DNA of 64,000 nucleotides, from NCBI GenBank assembly GCA_936440205.1, contig OW387150.1, positions 19,752,152 to 19,816,151 on the forward strand. The letters are read 5' to 3'. Below are positions 1 through 11,106 of the stretch, piece by piece. A model generated the notes under the pieces. That model had not been told where the DNA came from and searched no databases. It worked only from the letters and a program-made list of their open reading frames with translations. The translations under genes were made by a program, and so were the position numbers. The stretch's first letter is position 1; each line of letters opens with the position of its first letter. Source of the DNA: Lepidonotus clava. Taxonomy: Eukaryota > Annelida > Polychaeta > Phyllodocida > Polynoidae.

Positions 1-95
1 ATGAAAAAACTATTTTACTTATCATGACCAAAAATATGGAGGGCATGTGGCAAACCACTAATAGTACAACTTCATAGTAGTATTTTGGTAACTTC

Positions 96-167
96 AGTAG
101 CCGAGATTTTAACCCGGGGCCCCTCACATATGAAGCCTATGCTCTACCACTGAGCTATGGAGGCCTG
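96..167 (-). repeat. tRNA-derived repeat (SINE head or tRNA pseudogene)
   Basis: Read on the minus strand this has an A-box-like stretch TAGCTCAGTGGTAGAGC and a B-box-like GGTTAAAATCT at tRNA spacing. A T-arm-like stem (CCGGG/CTCGG) can be drawn, but the 5' and 3' ends cannot form a 7-bp acceptor stem. I therefore read it as a tRNA-derived SINE head or decayed tRNA copy rather than a working tRNA. Confidence 0.5.
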
Positions 168-321
168 TAGGTAGACACAGCCCAGCTTTGCTACTTAACT
201 GAATAAGTAGGGGTATGAGAGTACTGAACTATTGTCTGTCACAAGAACATGATGTTGAATACCTGTATAGTAGTACTGATCCTACTCATTGGTGCTGACT
301 ATGCCAGTGTGCACTGCATGC

Positions 322-394
322 AGTACAAGTTAGCTCAGTTGGTTAGGCTTCTACCTTGAATGTACAGAATGTGGGTTCTAATCCCAAAGTGTCC
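322..394 (+). repeat. tRNA-derived repeat (SINE head)
   Basis: A box TAGCTCAGTTGGTTAGG at about 331-347 and B box GGTTCTAATCC at about 373-383, spaced as in a tRNA gene. No convincing cloverleaf with acceptor pairing. It is followed about 35 bases later by an array of AT-rich palindromes, which may be the body of the same element. Confidence 0.5.
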
Positions 395-428
395 ATTTTT
401 CTTTTCCATAGTATACAATTGATATTAT

Positions 429-640
429 GTGTTTAGATTCTAAACATATCCCATTCAAAACATGTTTAGAGCTTACATGTTAAGCTTTTAAACACAACTA
501 ATGTTATGCGTTTAGATTATAAACATAGTTAACCCAACACATGTTTAGAAGTTACAAGTGTTTAGGTTTTAAACAGATATGGTTTAATGTATTTAGATTA
601 TAAACATGTTTATGCCCTTAACACATTTAAATTCTAAACA
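429..640. repeat. Array of TGTTTA/TAAACA imperfect palindromes
   Basis: At least five imperfect palindromes of the form GTTTAGATTNTAAAC occur at about 429-447, 509-527, 558-577, 589-608 and 622-640, with single half sites between them. TGTTTA and TAAACA match the forkhead core, but the regular palindromic form suggests a repeat family. No reading frame is present. Confidence 0.6.
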
Positions 641-760
641 CCATTTTAACAGTGTAAGAACATGCCCTTGTGATTAAATGTAATAAGAATATCCATCAAG
701 GCAAGTTATATCATGATAGTTTAGAATACCTATCTTGATTAAGATATGGAAGCATAATAT

Positions 761-927
761 AACATAGATGAATATATTCAGAAAAGTAGCATAAATGTTC
801 GCAAATGGCCGCAAAATGTGTTTGTAGTTAACTTTCGTTTACTAGTTAATATTAAGTTAACTACAAACACATTTTGCGGCCATTTGCGAACATTTATGCT
901 ACTTTCCTGAATATATTCATCTATGTT
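761..927. mobile_element. Long foldback element (73-bp arms)
   Basis: Bases 761-833 are the reverse complement of 855-927 with one mismatch, separated by a 21-base spacer. This is close to a perfect 73-bp hairpin. No clear target-site duplication was found at the edges. Near identity of the arms implies a recent origin or gene conversion. It is most likely a foldback-type MITE; a transcript would make a double-stranded RNA precursor. Confidence 0.75.
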
Positions 928-2170
928 TCAAATAACCCGCTGATTGAAGGGAAATGGCATGAACAATTATCTTGGCAATTCTTTGAGTAAGGTTCCAAAT
1001 TTAGGTATTTTTTTGATCGTGTGATCATTGACATTCTGACGTATTATTTTCCCATATGTGTAACAGTTTTACTTTAACCTAAATGTGTGGTTTATGAACT
1101 GATGAAGAGCAAAAATATACATTCATCTTGAACAATGATATGACAAACGTGTCTAGATCAGCATAATTAAAATTATCTTTATAATATCTACACCGTTTTG
1201 GTAATAAAACAATCTCTACGAAAAGTCTCTATGAAGGCTCTCCTTAAAGGAACCCCGGAACCACAGCCGTCGGCTATCCCACCCACCACCCACTCAGCCC
1301 ATTTATTCCCACCACCGCAGACCCACTGATCAGATTTAACATCGATCGTTAGACACAAAACAACAAAAATAGGAGAGGAAAAAAAGAATAGAGAAAGAGC
1401 CCACGTCCACTGCTGCCAATCAACCACCACCGCCACCGCCACCACAGGTGCCCAGAAAACAACATGGCGCCCACCACTTGTACCGTCACAAAGATTGTGA
1501 TTGGAGAACATGAGGGGGTTACTTGTAACTGAAAATAAGACTTTTACTCATCGATTCTACCATGGACATCTTAGCTTGATATGATTGCTGTATTCATTTG
1601 TCATTGAAATGAAACTTCATGGAAATCGATGCAATTTAGCAATAGTGTACCCAAGATAGGCCCATTGCAGCATATTCTTTTCCTCGGGCGTGCATGTACT
1701 TCATTAAAGCCGAACCTTTCCAAAATGTTGATAGATATTTCACGATGGAGGAAATACCTAAGTCTGTGTGAACTGCCATCTGTCAGCAATACGTTGATAA
1801 GGAATCACTTCTATGGTAGAAAATATGATATCAAGGGTCAAGAATAACAAAGTAGAAATTGTTTTAAATCAAGTCTAATTGCAATGGGGTAGGTCCTGCA
1901 TCTTATCGTTTAGGCTAATGTAACAAAGAGCATAGGCCCCTATAGCATCGAACATTTGTAGATATGTTCTATTTGTGATGGTATCTCTATTCTAGATTTA
2001 TAAGTGAGTACTTGTAGGAGATTCTTAGGAATGCGAGAATGGCAGTGCCCTATGACACAATATCATATAAAGGACTACCCAAGCAAAGTTACAGAGTGCC
2101 CCCTCCCCGTGCATTGGTTGTGAAACATCGCTCCACCCCAAACTGTACCAACTTAACCTCAACAGGCTCA
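928..2170. other. Intronic DNA, no gene recognised
   Basis: No open frame with recognisable protein similarity and no clear repeat. Contains a short CCA/CCG trinucleotide run near 1423-1447 and a YY1-like AACATGGCGCC near 1461. Otherwise nothing that can be supported. Confidence 0.4.
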
Positions 2171-2179
2171 ATATCATAT

Positions 2180-2510
2180 CAATTACCCAGCATTCCCTTT
2201 TGTCGGCGCCAGCGTTCATCCGGGCCTCTGATCCAGAAGCGAGAACAAAAGTTGCGCCTGCGTATTTGGGCGCTCGGTGGGGACAGCCGCGCGATTCCCA
2301 AACTCCATACACGCTTCATTTGTCGGCCCCGCCTCGCGAGGCGGCAACGACGGCACGTTTCACGGGCGGCAGGGGTGCGGTCGGGAGGAGCGATTAATTC
2401 CTGTTCAACCTGGCGAGAAAAGGACAAATGGCTGCTTAACAACTGAATGCTCCCTTAGTCGTCTTTTGGTGTGGGGGCGGGGGCGGGGGTTACGTTCGGC
2501 CCTGTCCTGA
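2180..2510. promoter_or_regulatory. GC/CpG-rich intronic island
   Basis: A CpG-rich block in AT-rich surroundings, with an NRF1-like TGCGCCTGCG near 2252, several GC-box-like runs and a G-rich end near 2471-2490. Short open frames on both strands are expected in GC-rich DNA and resemble no family I know. Candidate enhancer or minor promoter; the assignment is by composition and motifs only. Confidence 0.35.
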
Positions 2511-2815
2511 TTGCCGGTATTTTTATGCTCTGTTTGAGTCCATACATTAATCTTTCTTTTTGAGTTATACCTGGATTTCCAGGAACAAAATGTTCCCCTT
2601 TACCATCGAATTGAAGCATTCGATTTAAATAAGAAAGAGTTTACTTGGTTAACGTTTGGACTGATAAACATTAGGCCTATGTTTTTTTTTTTTCAATTAG
2701 GTCTATATAGCCTAACAATATTAAATTGTATGTCCGCAAGTATCGGGCATGTTCATATCCTTAGAGATAATACTTGGGTAATTGAGTAATTTCCCAGCTA
2801 TGTACATTTATAAAT

Positions 2816-3785
2816 CTGGGGTGCATTTCCAAGTCTGATTTGTGGAGCCCACAATTACCCCACAAGTATTTTTATGGAGAACTTAGTGCAAGAACATTAT
2901 GTAAACTAATTGTGAAGAACTGACCATTTTCCAACTTGTGAATTTTGGAAGATTATGTGTATCTGTGTGGGATAGTGATGTAACAGTGGACATTGTAATC
3001 TTTAGTTTTTTATTGGGGGAATCTATTGAAAGTAGATATCAAACTCTACTTTCTTACATTTGACACTCCATAGGTCCTCCTTACAAGACTTACAAGACCC
3101 ACAAGTATCCCACAACTAGCCCACAAGTGTCAGTTTTGTGGCCAAAAGTTATAGGTACTCAAAGCACCTGTAAGTCATGAGACCTAGTTGCTAATGCAGT
3201 AGTGAAGTTGCCAACCCTCATTAACCTATGGAACACTCAGCCTTGGTTCTAATGCTTATTCTGGGATGTGTATTGAGGGTGTGAAAGCTTTTGTGGAATA
3301 CTTACAAAGTGTGAGGTCAGTACTGATTGGCCAAGAGTGGGAGGGCCATAGATGGGGTTACCTTTGTTAAATGCAGTTTTCTTTTAAAGTATAACATTCC
3401 TTTAATCATATTTGATGCTCCATTAGCAGTCATAAAAAAGCACACATTTTACATTAACATAGCCTTATATTTCCAGATATTTTATTTTTAATTCTGTAAA
3501 GCTATAGCATGTGTCATTTTAGATAAATGGGTATGTTACAATGTTAGTTTAATGGTCTTGGGGCTCAGTACTTATGGACTTTAAAGAACTGAGATTAGGG
3601 AGAATTGGCACTCATGAGTCTATTTGAATCATTGACAGTGGTGCCACCTGGGTGGAGCTCACCCAGGGAAAATAACCCATAGACTCAAATTGGGTGTGAT
3701 CACTCTCTATGTAGGTAGGAGGTCTCTGGTTTGGTTTTACTATTCCACATCTATTCCACAAATCTGAGTTGGGAATGCAGCCCTG
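2816..3785. mobile_element. Non-autonomous DNA transposon with ~28-bp inverted ends
   Basis: The left end (GGGTGCATTTCCAAGTCTGA...) and the reverse complement of the right end (GGCTGCATTCCCAACTCAGA...) match at about 24 of 28 positions. The outermost bases, CAGGG-like on the right, recall hAT ends, but no 8-bp target duplication could be identified. The interior carries several CCCACAAGT copies and no transposase frame. Confidence 0.45.
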
Positions 3786-4249
3786 GCCTATTTACTTAGA
3801 TCCGAGTATTACTCGAAAATCTGTTGATCAAACCCCTTGCATAGCTATCTGGCCCATAGGCCTACTTCCCGGAAACCCTGTTGCACCCTGTTTTGGTTCA
3901 TAACTGATACAAGGTTGACACAGTGTTAGGCCTATAGGCCTATGGCCGAATTGTCAGTTATAAGATTCTAATAAGACACGATTTTACGAGCACTTAAGAC
4001 AGCACACCGTAGCGGTGGTTTTCAAAATGATTTTCCGCCACTCACAAAAAATACACAAAAGCTAATATATGAATCTATGAGGCAAGACACCATAACAGTA
4101 GTTTTCAAAACGATATTTAGTTATTTACACAATTACACTTTACGAAACCATAAAACAAACAGCAGCAACGGACTGCTTGTATCGATCAAGACAGGTCCGA
4201 ATTACTGTTGCCCATCCACCCTAAGTGAAACCCGACATGGTCGTAACGG

Positions 4250-4345
4250 CCAGCGTTGACCTGACCCCGAGGTCAGCGAGACGCACGAGAGGTCACGAGA
4301 AGTGGCGAGAGGTCGTGTAAGAGGTCATTAGTGGCAGGTTAAGGG
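4250..4345. promoter_or_regulatory. Cluster of AGGTCA nuclear-receptor half sites
   Basis: A run of AGGTCA-type half sites: TGACCTGACCCC, then AGGTCA near 4271, 4292 and 4322 plus an AGGTCG near 4312, inside a moderately GC-rich block. Density is well above chance. Nuclear receptors bind such half sites singly or as repeats; which receptor cannot be told. Confidence 0.35.
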
Positions 4346-5436
4346 GTGTAAAGTTACAACTGGACATCTTAATTAAAGCTAACGGTCCCCTAACAATGGC
4401 AAGGTTGACCGACACTGTAATGTTGTGGCATAACCGAGGAAGCAATTAAGATGTAGGGCGTTGTTTATGAAACTTTCATGCTTTCAATATTTGGTCAGTG
4501 TATGTTAACAGAGCAGGATTTTGAAAGACGAATTATGAGGAGGGACTAGAGAATTGTAGCATACTACAGACTTTTAGAAACCCTACACTACCTGGATCTC
4601 TCAGAGATTACTATTCACTTAAAGAATACTAATAATTGATAGCTTTACTCATATATGACTATTCCTGCGGGCTCAATCATCATAAATTATTTCTTTTCTC
4701 AAGCGTTGTATACATGTGCATGTAAGCTGAAGCATGTAGTCCAAAGGATTAGGCATACACGTTGGTGAAGTGAAATGTCTTTCGATGGATTCATAACTTC
4801 ATAGAAACCGACATTATCTCTTGGCAAGAAATTACAGTTAAAATGGCCTATTATAACAGTAATCCATGAATTGACAATGACAGTGGCATCATGGGCATTG
4901 ATCGTCAAATCATAACTATGCCACCCTTGCCAAATTTACCAAAACACAAAGCTTAGGTGTTCAATGTTAAAGATGATCCAATATTTTCGACACCTAGTGT
5001 AAGAGTTTGGTCTATTCTTAACGTAATGTCAAAATGATCGAAGTATTCGGAGGGAAGGAACTTGGTGCCCAAGATAACGTCTATAGGGCCTACCATAAAG
5101 CATGATCACATCTGATCTCCAACACAGCACGATAGATCTGCTGCTTCTTTGCGCAGAGGAATTTCCGAGGGGGCCTGGAACTGCAAACTGAAATAAGAAA
5201 AGGTTGAAGCCAGAAAACCTAAAGAAAAGCACTTTTGTTCTACGGTTGAGCCCCTTTAAACTTTCTTGTGATACCCTCAAGTCTGTTTGAAACCCCCCTT
5301 ATGACATATATTTTACATGCTTCTTTCTTATTAAGAAACCTGGGAATTTCTAATCCCGAAGACAATTGTGAAACATTTGAAATATCCCAACCAACTAAAA
5401 GGAGCTATATATAATTAGTTGTTCTTCTTGCTGTAG
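4346..5436. other. Intron upstream of the first visible exon
   Basis: No coding segment recognised. It ends in a good 3' splice site, a pyrimidine-rich tract followed by CTGTAG at 5431-5436. The exons that should encode the PEA3 N-terminal acidic domain were not found between here and base 1, so they probably lie before the window. Confidence 0.5.
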
Positions 5437-5678
5437 ATTCGGACGAGGAGGGACGGACCACTGCGGCTTTCCGTCACCGGAACCAATAGGATTGCAGCTC
5501 TCACAGCGTCACGTGACCAACACACCATCCTATCACCAGCCGCCTTACAAACCAGACTACACGGATCGAGGCTATGACATGACGGCGACGATGACGTCAC
5601 GGGTCACGTGCTACTCTTCAGCCAATGGGGTCAACATCAAACAAGAACCCCGAGACTGCGGCTATGAGACCTATAAAG
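5437..5678 (+). CDS. Pea3 (ETV1/4/5): PEA3-family ETS factor, internal exon (IKQEPRD exon)
   Basis: Internal exon of 242 nt, in phase 2 and out phase 1: one base completing a split codon, 80 whole codons, then one base. The acceptor is CTGTAG after a pyrimidine tract; the donor is AAAG/GTAGGT. The encoded peptide begins FGRGGTDHCGF and ends NGVNIKQEPRDCGYETYK. IKQEPRD followed by tyrosine and acidic residues matches ETV1 (MIKQEPRDFAYDSE) and ETV5. KPDYTDRGYDM aligns loosely with the ETV1 KQEYHDPVYE segment, and the exon limits agree with the human gene. IKQE fits a SUMO acceptor consensus, as known for this family. The mammalian RRQLSEP kinase site, expected near the exon start, is not evident. 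The exon carries two CACGTG boxes and a TGACGTCA. This is the linker before the ETS domain in a nuclear DNA-binding regulator, typically downstream of FGF/MAPK signalling. Confidence 0.85.
5592..5610. promoter_or_regulatory. CRE and E-box inside the coding exon
   Basis: TGACGTCA at 5592-5599 and CACGTG at 5605-5610 lie in the exon, with another CACGTG at 5510-5515. These are full consensus sites for CREB/ATF and bHLH-zip proteins. Whether they are used, or are a by-product of Val/Thr/Ser codon choice, is unknown. Confidence 0.25.
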
Positions 5679-6639
5679 GTAGGTTTCTTACATATAGGGC
5701 TTATTTTCTTGCAATTGTAAGTGAATGGGTAATGGATGATTTACCCCAGGCCTATATATTTGTTATCATTATTGTAATACCCCTTATGGTTGCCCATGGG
5801 TCAATGGCAACAAAACCATAACATAATTGGCCTATTTCCAACGCATGCGCGACTATCTTGGAATGACCATAATAGGAAGTTGCAATACTCAGGTCAATTT
5901 AAGGCTACACTATTAAAATGTTGAATTCTGATGAAGGATGTAACTATCCGAAACATGTAAATTGACCAACTTTGAATGTCTATAATAAATTTCAAAGTCT
6001 ACAACAAGCTGTCGTTGAGTTAGATGTTCTCCACAATATTTTACTATTAAAATGTGTGAACATCCGAATTCACGTCGGGTAAATACCGTAAACCCAGTTT
6101 TCCATACATGCACAACACCTCCATTTTTATATACTACTTACATAAAGAAGACGACCACTTACCTCTCAAGACATTTTTTTTTTCATTCAGGTACCATACT
6201 TCATATTTTCGACCATACCATAAACAGTGTACTCAATATCCACATGCATTTCTTCCTGACAGATTCAATTCTTCGAGTAGTTGCAGGGGTCGTCACATTT
6301 ATTTCTATAACCAAAAAAAAATCATGGCTCAAGATCTGCCCCAGAGTGTATCAAATCTAGGCCTACAATAGTCTTCTTGTAACATTGTAGCACTGTCATG
6401 TATAAAGAAAAGCTTACCAAATTAATCAACCGATTTTAGTTTTAGAGTTGTATGGGCAGAATTTCCTTCAAATACACAGTTATCAGTTATTTATTGGCCA
6501 CTGTTTGTTTTCTCAGTGCATTTATATACATGTACCCAAAACAAAACCACACCGTAGGATATCAAGAATAATAATGCACAAAGACAATATTCCCCTTTCT
6601 CACTGGCCTACAGTTGATTAACATTGCTTGGTAGTCATT

Positions 6640-7000
6640 TTACTTGCCATCAGCCAGGCCGCCATGTTTATTCAGCCCCCCTAGAGACGCCCTCACTCAC
6701 CAAGCGCATTGAGTCTAGTGGTCACTCTCTCATCGCAATCTCATTTATCAAAGGCAGGCTTAACTGACCATCGCGGGCCGCTGATTGCATATTTAACAGA
6801 CGCCGACGGTCAATGCGGGAACCAGCCGAGTGAATGCCTGTGGCCGATTGTCGTCTGCCCGCATAGTTTCCCGCGCGTGCCTTAATGCCGCCATTTTGAA
6901 GGCGCGACGCCGCCACCCCTGAAGAAAGGGGTCCTTATTTGGTGATTTAATGCAAGGTCAATTGTCACTCAACGATCCCGACCCCCTGTTGGCTGAAAAA
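6640..7000. promoter_or_regulatory. GC-rich intronic island with YY1-like sites
   Basis: Contains GCCGCCATGTTT near 6659 and GCCGCCATTTTG near 6887, both close to the YY1 consensus on the minus strand, within CpG-rich DNA flanked by AT-rich sequence. Short minus-strand frames here match nothing known. An NRF1-like CGCATGCGC lies a little upstream at 5842-5850. Confidence 0.35.
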
Positions 7001-7489
7001 GAGGCGTGGAGAAAAGAGGGAAAGGCGATGTGGAGGGTGGCATAGTCATAGTCTATTTTCGAGTATTGGCCTAATCCTGGCGGGATTATTTTGAAACTGA
7101 TGTTTTTCTCATTAAACTGATTATTACATTGTCGAGGAGAATAGGCTGCACATGTATGTGGCATTTGTATAATTCTCTCAAATGAACGCCCTTAAAGAAG
7201 AGAGAACCCCAAATTCTATTTTATTATTATCATTAACAAAGCATTCACACTATTGTCAACTCTACCTTCTTCCAATAATACAAGGAAGCATTGCCGCCCC
7301 CCTTCCAAATTGTCAATATAAGTTTTCTATGTTGGAGTTCAATATGCTACAATTTATCCCATATGCGGGTTTATTTATCCTGACACGATCACTACCGTAC
7401 TTGCAAAAAGCCCATTGAAGGAGAAAATGGGGCAAGGGCACCGTGCATTTAACTGAAGAGCCATTCCAAGCCGAAAAGAAGGGTGTGAG

Positions 7490-7815
7490 AAAATCGGACC
7501 ATTCTCAACAACCTCTACTCCCTCCCCTTCTCTCCGAGACGACCAGAAAAATGCAGTGGCCTCACGACAATGACAATGACTCGTGACCTCTCGGGGTCAG
7601 GGGGTCACGTGACCCAGGCGAGGTCTCGCGTGACGAGACGAGAAGGGCCGCGCAGAGGCATGATGGGTAAAACATGAGAGGGTCGAAGGTGCGCCGTTCG
7701 CGAGGGGAGGGGGCGTGGGGAGGCGCGGCCAGGTCGTGAACGGTGACATAACTACCGTGAACGGAGTCATAACCACAGCCTGGGTTAGACACCCACGTCA
7801 CGGCGTCTACCGGTA
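7490..7815. promoter_or_regulatory. CpG island with GGTCACGTGACC palindrome
   Basis: CpG-rich block with a 12-bp palindrome GGTCACGTGACC near 7602-7613, a bHLH-zip E-box fused to two nuclear-receptor half sites, and further GGTCA/TGACC sites. No splice donor in a compatible phase was found near an ATG. Candidate enhancer. Confidence 0.4.
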
Positions 7816-8188
7816 AAGGGCATTCTGGGTATATTTAGGAGAGACTATGCTGAATTTTACTATTCACAGATGATTACACATTTAAAATACACTTGTTTAG
7901 TGCCAGTGAAGCGGACCTTTAGTTATCTATATCAAATTAAACACATAAAGTGTGGCATATTACATAACAATAAAGAAAACGTGAATAATAGTTTCCAAAT
8001 GAGATCTCCTCTATTCTTCTGTAGAATAGGCTTATAGGGAATTCTAAAATGATGGTTTCAAGAACAGTACAAAACAGAATGTAGGACCTACAAATTGACT
8101 CATGACGATGGGCACGTGATAAACAAGCTACATGGACTTTCCTACATTCGACTACTCCAGGTAAAGTGTAAGTTATGATAAGTAGCTG

Positions 8189-8510
8189 ACTGTCTTTCAA
8201 TTTCTTTTCTCTGTAAGTAGGATATGGAATTTGTCTTGAAATCAAGGCTATTCAAGCCCAAAGGTAATGTGCAAGAAAAGGCAAATGTTTGGCTGCATGT
8301 CTTTTAATTTCTTTTCTCTGTTCTGATCCTATGGAATTGGTCATAGAATCAACGCTATTCTCAGGTCACAAACTGTATTGATCAACGGTCAAGCCTTTTA
8401 TGGTCAAGATGAAAGGTAAAGATGGGAAGTAATTCGCTGTCTTTCAATTTCTTTTCTCTGCAACTGTAAGTAGTATATGGAATTGGTAATAAAACCAAGG
8501 CTATTTCACC
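8189..8510. repeat. Three diverged direct repeats
   Basis: A segment starting CTGTCTTTCAATTTCTTTTC recurs at about 8190, 8297 and 8437, each followed within 60 bases by a TATGGAATTGGT...ATCAAGGCTATT segment. Units are 107 and 140 bp apart. Non-coding local duplication. Confidence 0.65.
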
Positions 8511-9259
8511 TGCCTATATTAGGTCCTATCCTACTGCCACACAGCTATTTAATTTTTTTACGAGAGAGCCAAAGTATGCCCCTTTTTTAATATAGATACG
8601 TACTTTTTGGGTCTGTAAACTGTGCCTTATCTTGAACGGATCAGGTGCCGAGTCATTATCAGCAGATATAAGAACGTGTAGGCAACTTGCCCCACTGTGT
8701 AGTGTGAGTGTTGTTCACAGTAAAGGCTGTAATCAACTGGCAGGCTTATTTTGAACACTGGTAATAGGTTTTTGTATAGCACCTTATTTTTCGGTAAACT
8801 AGTAAACCACCGAAAATATTGTTCTCGTAAGGAAACTAGATTCTTATGGCTTAGGTCCAAATATAACATGTAACATTTCAATTATATCTTCACATCAATT
8901 TAGGAAATGTTGCCCTTTCCTTAGGGTACATATAACTTATGTTCAGATTTATCCCAATTACCATAGACGCCACTCAATGGTGGTAAACCAAACAAATTTT
9001 TTTTTTTTTTTTTTTTTATTAACTTTGATTATACTGGTCAACGCTCGGATATTTCCGGTTTTCGTTGCTGCACCAGTGGGCTTACATGACTTTAGAATCA
9101 TAAATCCGTAAGATAAACATGAAAATTCAACAGAGAAAGAGAAAGCAAGGTCCCTGGCGAGCTAATGTCAATGCATGCTGGCCACAGTCATCATTGCGAA
9201 TTTAAATCTAGGCTACGGCTTGGTGCATGATCAAACTGGCTAAATAGTGTTCGGGTTGA

Positions 9260-9650
9260 GTAGGAAGAGGGGGGCGGGGGCGGAGAGGAGGTAGGGGGGT
9301 CAGGGATGCTGGAGGGGTGGGGGGGGGGGCGTGGGGGGGCTAGCAGGCAGGTTTGCTAGGACGATGGAGGGGATGGAGGATGTGTGGAGGGCAGGGAGAG
9401 GATAGAAAGGCAGCATCTAGTTCTAAATTCTGGGCACGAACGCTGCGGCTGCTTTCTACCAGGTCGTCGCCTATTGGGCTTGACACGTCCGGAGAGGGTG
9501 GTCAAGGTGGACAGGGGTCTGGGACAGGAGGCTGGACAGTGGTCAACCAACAAAGGCTATTGTAGGGGCGGGTGTACGTGATGGCGGTGGGTGCCGGGCG
9601 GGGCGGGTGGGGCTGGGGCTGGGTGTGAAGGGCCAGGGTGACCAGGTTAA
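9260..9650. other. G-rich tract
   Basis: Strong G over C excess on the + strand, with runs of up to nine G (9317-9330) and many GGGG blocks, so quadruplex formation is plausible. Overlapping short frames on both strands are products of composition. The 3' part (about 9660) contains a small CCGCCAGCAGGCGGCG element. Confidence 0.5.
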
Positions 9651-10871
9651 TGTAATCAGTGTCACCGCCAGCAGGCGGCGCCACCGTTAACCCTGCACCC
9701 GTCTGAAAACAGCGCAATATGGGACCTGTCACATCTAATGCTCTGGTTGTAATGGGTTGGGTGGGGCGGACTGTAGCATGGCGACGTATGGGTGGGCAGT
9801 AGGGCAGGCAGAGGGCTGGTTGGCCGTGTGTGTGTAGTGTGAAGGGGGTGTGATCAGGTGATAAGGTCTAAAGGGCCATGGGCGATCATGTGAAAAGCAA
9901 GGGATAGGTTGTAGTAATATAGTTGTGACTATATTTTGGTTCACATATTGAACCAGGCAATTGATGTCCAGTTTATACATGCAGCATGTATTCATTGCAA
10001 TCATCCAATACTGTACTAGCACCTTCTTGGAGATAAAACCTAGAAGATGATCTTTTCATATGTTTACCTCCTTGTTATGTTGATCTAAATATATGGGAAA
10101 GCCTACAGATACACAGTTTTTCATAAGGTATATCTGAAAATAAGATGAACGAACTGCCTCGTCATAATCTATGCGTCTGGTAACCTGAACCAGTCAAGGC
10201 AATTTATAAGAGCAAACCTACTTACAGTTCTATACCTCTGCATCTTCAAAACATTTTAGAATAAAACCTTTATAAATCAATTCTTACTTGAGAAGATCGA
10301 GACACAGATTATTTAGAGTCACTCTAGACTAAAACGACCGCTTCTAGACTACAATACAACCTACTCAGATGACTAATCCATAAGAAGAGCTTCACACTGG
10401 ACACCACAGCTCCTCTGATAATAATTAGTCCATGTAAAATCGTTTTTACTTGTTTAATGCAAAATAAACCTCCACCAACTTTTACAGAAAACTGATTACA
10501 CACATGTACAATGAAAGTTATCGACCACCATGTAGAAAGGGCAATCGTTAATATGGAGTCAGCTCTCCATGTTAGATGTTAATGACTTACTACATGTATT
10601 TAAACAACAAAAGGTATGATTACAAGTTGGATTTTACACCTTAACCCAATTTTCACCTTTTACAACACCTCCCTGTTCAGCCCCAGTCCGTGGGCCGGCC
10701 GTCAGGTGCTGGGCCGACCAGGTGACCCCTGTCCTCCTGGCGTCTGTCTGTGAGTCTGGGGGTGCCCCGTCCTCCAGGTGCTCCAGGTGAAGGGGTTGAC
10801 CAACACAGGAGGGACGGCCACTCGGGGAGCAGGCCGGCTAATGGGTCACCTGTCAATCAAACCTCAGCCAG

Positions 10872-10920
10872 GTGGGCGGGGGGCGGGGGGCGGGGGGCGG
10901 GGGGCGGGGGGCGGGGGGCG
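10872..10920. repeat. GGGGGGC 7-mer tandem repeat
   Basis: Six to seven uninterrupted copies of GGGGGGC, then a G9 run at about 10931. Strong quadruplex-forming potential on the + strand. Confidence 0.85.
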
Positions 10921-10963
10921 AGGTGCAGGAGGGGGGGGGAGGGGGTGTAGGTGGGTTAAACAG

Positions 10964-10966
<3 letters not shown>

Positions 10967-11014
<48 letters not shown>

Positions 11015-11106
11015 TTGTGTGTGATTGTGTGTGTGTGTGAGGGGTGTGTGTGTCTGTGTAAGTGCGTGTGTCTGTGTAAGTGCGTGTGTCTGTGTCTGTG
11101 TCTGGG
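10967..11106. repeat. GT microsatellite and derivatives
   Basis: A pure GT run of about 46 bases, followed by interrupted GATTGTGTGT, TGTCTGTGTAAGTGCG and TGTCTG units to 11106. Typical alternating purine-pyrimidine simple repeat with degenerate edge. Confidence 0.9.

Noticed and set aside
96-394. Functional tRNA genes
   Set aside because: A and B boxes are present but acceptor-stem pairing fails in each copy.
1-5436. Exons for the PEA3 N-terminal acidic domain
   Set aside because: No segment resembling the family's ELFQDLSQLQE or KIKKEP motifs was found.
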